Both the position numbers and the translations under genes were made by a program. This document shows, piece after piece, positions 5,543 through 6,234 of a DNA stretch of 6,234 nt (its first letter is position 1; every line of letters begins with the position of its first letter). The notes below the pieces were generated by a model, which saw only the letters and a program-made list of their open reading frames with translations, ran no database searches and was not told the DNA's origin. The DNA comes from Veillonellaceae bacterium. GTDB taxonomy: Bacteria > Bacillota_C > Negativicutes > Veillonellales > Veillonellaceae. The stretch lies in the NCBI GenBank assembly GCA_902834965.1, contig CADFKY010000058.1, positions 1-6,234 on the forward strand, given 5' to 3'.

Positions 5543-6234
5543 TTATTTTACGTCTTCGAAACCTTTTTGTAAGCGAACATAGCTTAAGCGACGATCTTTA
5601 GCGTCTTGTTCAGTTTTAGCGAACAATTCTTCTGCAACATCTGGAGCTGCTTTAGCCAAGGAAGCGTAACGAACTTCACCTTTAAGGAAGTCTTGGAAGT
5701 TTTCAGTTGGTTCTTTGGAATCCAAGGAGAATGGATTTTTACCTTCTTCTTTAAGTTGAGGGTTGTATCTGTAAAGATCCCAGTAACCAGCTGCAACTGC
5801 TTTACGTTGTTCTTCTTGAGCTTTACCCATACCAGCTTTGATACCATGGTTGATACATGGGCTGTAAGCGATGATCAAGGAAGGACCTGGATATGCTTCA
5901 GCTTCTGTAACAGCTTTCATCAATTGGTTTTTATCTGCACCCATAGCTACTTGTGCTACGTATACATAACCATAAGACATAGCCATCATGCCAAGGTCTT
6001 TTTTCTTAGTACGTTTACCAGAAGCTGCGAATTGAGCAACTGCTGCGATATTAGTGGATTTGGAAGCTTGACCACCAGTGTTGGAGTATACTTCAGTATC
6101 GAATACGAAGATGTTGATGTCTTCGCCAGAAGCTAATACATGGTCAACACCGCCGAAGCCGATATCGTATGCCCAGCCGTCACCACCGAAGATCCAGTGG
6201 GAACGTTTGATCAAGAATTGTTTTTTCTCAAGAA
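5543..6234 (-). CDS. nifJ: Pyruvate:ferredoxin (flavodoxin) oxidoreductase, C-terminal part (cut by window edge)
   Basis: PFOR decarboxylates pyruvate to acetyl-CoA and CO2 with CoA, passing electrons through iron-sulfur clusters to ferredoxin; it is a central cytoplasmic enzyme of anaerobes. The window holds the last 229 residues of a protein normally near 1,170-1,200. The frame is open to the edge, so any start inside the window, such as the TTG codon at 6214-6212, is internal. Visible is the thiamine-diphosphate pocket: IFGGDGWAYDIGFGGVDHV, with the Asp of GDG at 6181-6179, and the Mg-ThDP segment DTEVYSNTGGQASKS. The AYSPCINHGI segment carries the Cys that, by comparison with Desulfovibrio PFOR, should be the fourth ligand of the proximal [4Fe-4S] cluster. 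The tail resembles single-chain enzymes rather than split por subunits, but the rest is unseen. Codon choice is strongly biased (mostly GAA, AAA, GGT), as expected for high expression. It has its own terminator. Confidence 0.96.
   Translation of the reverse strand, partial: LEKKQFLIKRSHWIFGGDGWAYDIGFGGVDHVLASGEDINIFVFDTEVYSNTGGQASKSTNIAAVAQFAASGKRTKKKDLGMMAMSYGYVYVAQVAMGADKNQLMKAVTEAEAYPGPSLIIAYSPCINHGIKAGMGKAQEEQRKAVAAGYWDLYRYNPQLKEEGKNPFSLDSKEPTENFQDFLKGEVRYASLAKAAPDVAEELFAKTEQDAKDRRLSYVRLQKGFEDVK

Noticed and set aside
5584..5847. An 87-codon Lys-rich frame on the minus strand inside PFOR
   Set aside because: It is a shifted-frame reading of the PFOR gene, with no independent signals.
5606..6136. 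A 176-codon open frame on the plus strand antisense to PFOR
   Set aside because: It lies entirely within the strongly biased PFOR coding sequence, has no ribosome site, and its Phe/Ser/Cys-rich translation is the usual shadow of a highly expressed gene.
1..6234. A hidden defence, mobile or CRISPR system
   Set aside because: No transposase, integrase, phage, nuclease or CRISPR-like repeat pattern is visible; every coding region belongs to a recognisable chromosomal family and each appears to be a separate transcription unit. The WYL regulator alone does not imply a defence locus.

Overview
This 6.2-kb window holds five protein-coding genes, two of them cut by the window edges. There are no RNA genes, insertion sequences or CRISPR arrays that I can see. 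The base composition (roughly 40% GC genes, very AT-rich spacers), strong AGGAGG-type ribosome sites, a long single-chain pyruvate:ferredoxin oxidoreductase and a Rickettsia-PKMT-type methyltransferase fit an anaerobic Firmicute-related diderm. The best guess is Negativicutes, close to Veillonella. That assignment is inference from composition and remembered protein similarity; no search was run.

Layout. Positions 1-389 (minus strand) carry the N-terminal part of a RecQ DNA helicase. A 323-bp divergent spacer follows, containing two near-identical 12-bp palindromes spaced exactly 21 bp apart. Positions 713-2200 (plus) encode a PutP-type sodium/proline symporter. It converges on a WYL-domain transcription regulator at 2276-3304 (minus), and one perfect 12-bp-stem bidirectional terminator serves both. 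A 349-bp, very AT-rich spacer comes next, with candidate promoters and dyads for the regulator and a large hairpin terminator. Positions 3654-5270 (minus) encode a SAM methyltransferase with a methyltransferase regulatory domain. After a 272-bp spacer with an extended -10 promoter and a GC-rich terminator, the C-terminal 229 residues of pyruvate:ferredoxin oxidoreductase (NifJ/PFOR) run off the right edge on the minus strand.

How the genes relate. Each gene appears to be its own transcription unit: every gap is large, and each complete gene end has its own hairpin terminator. The window therefore looks like ordinary chromosomal core with single-gene units (DNA repair, amino-acid uptake, a ligand-responsive regulator, a protein-modifying enzyme, central anaerobic pyruvate metabolism). 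I do not see a defence island or a clear new multi-gene system. The most interesting points are the paired palindromes between recQ and putP, the solo PKMT-like methyltransferase in a probable outer-membrane-bearing anaerobe, and the dyad-rich leader of the WYL regulator.
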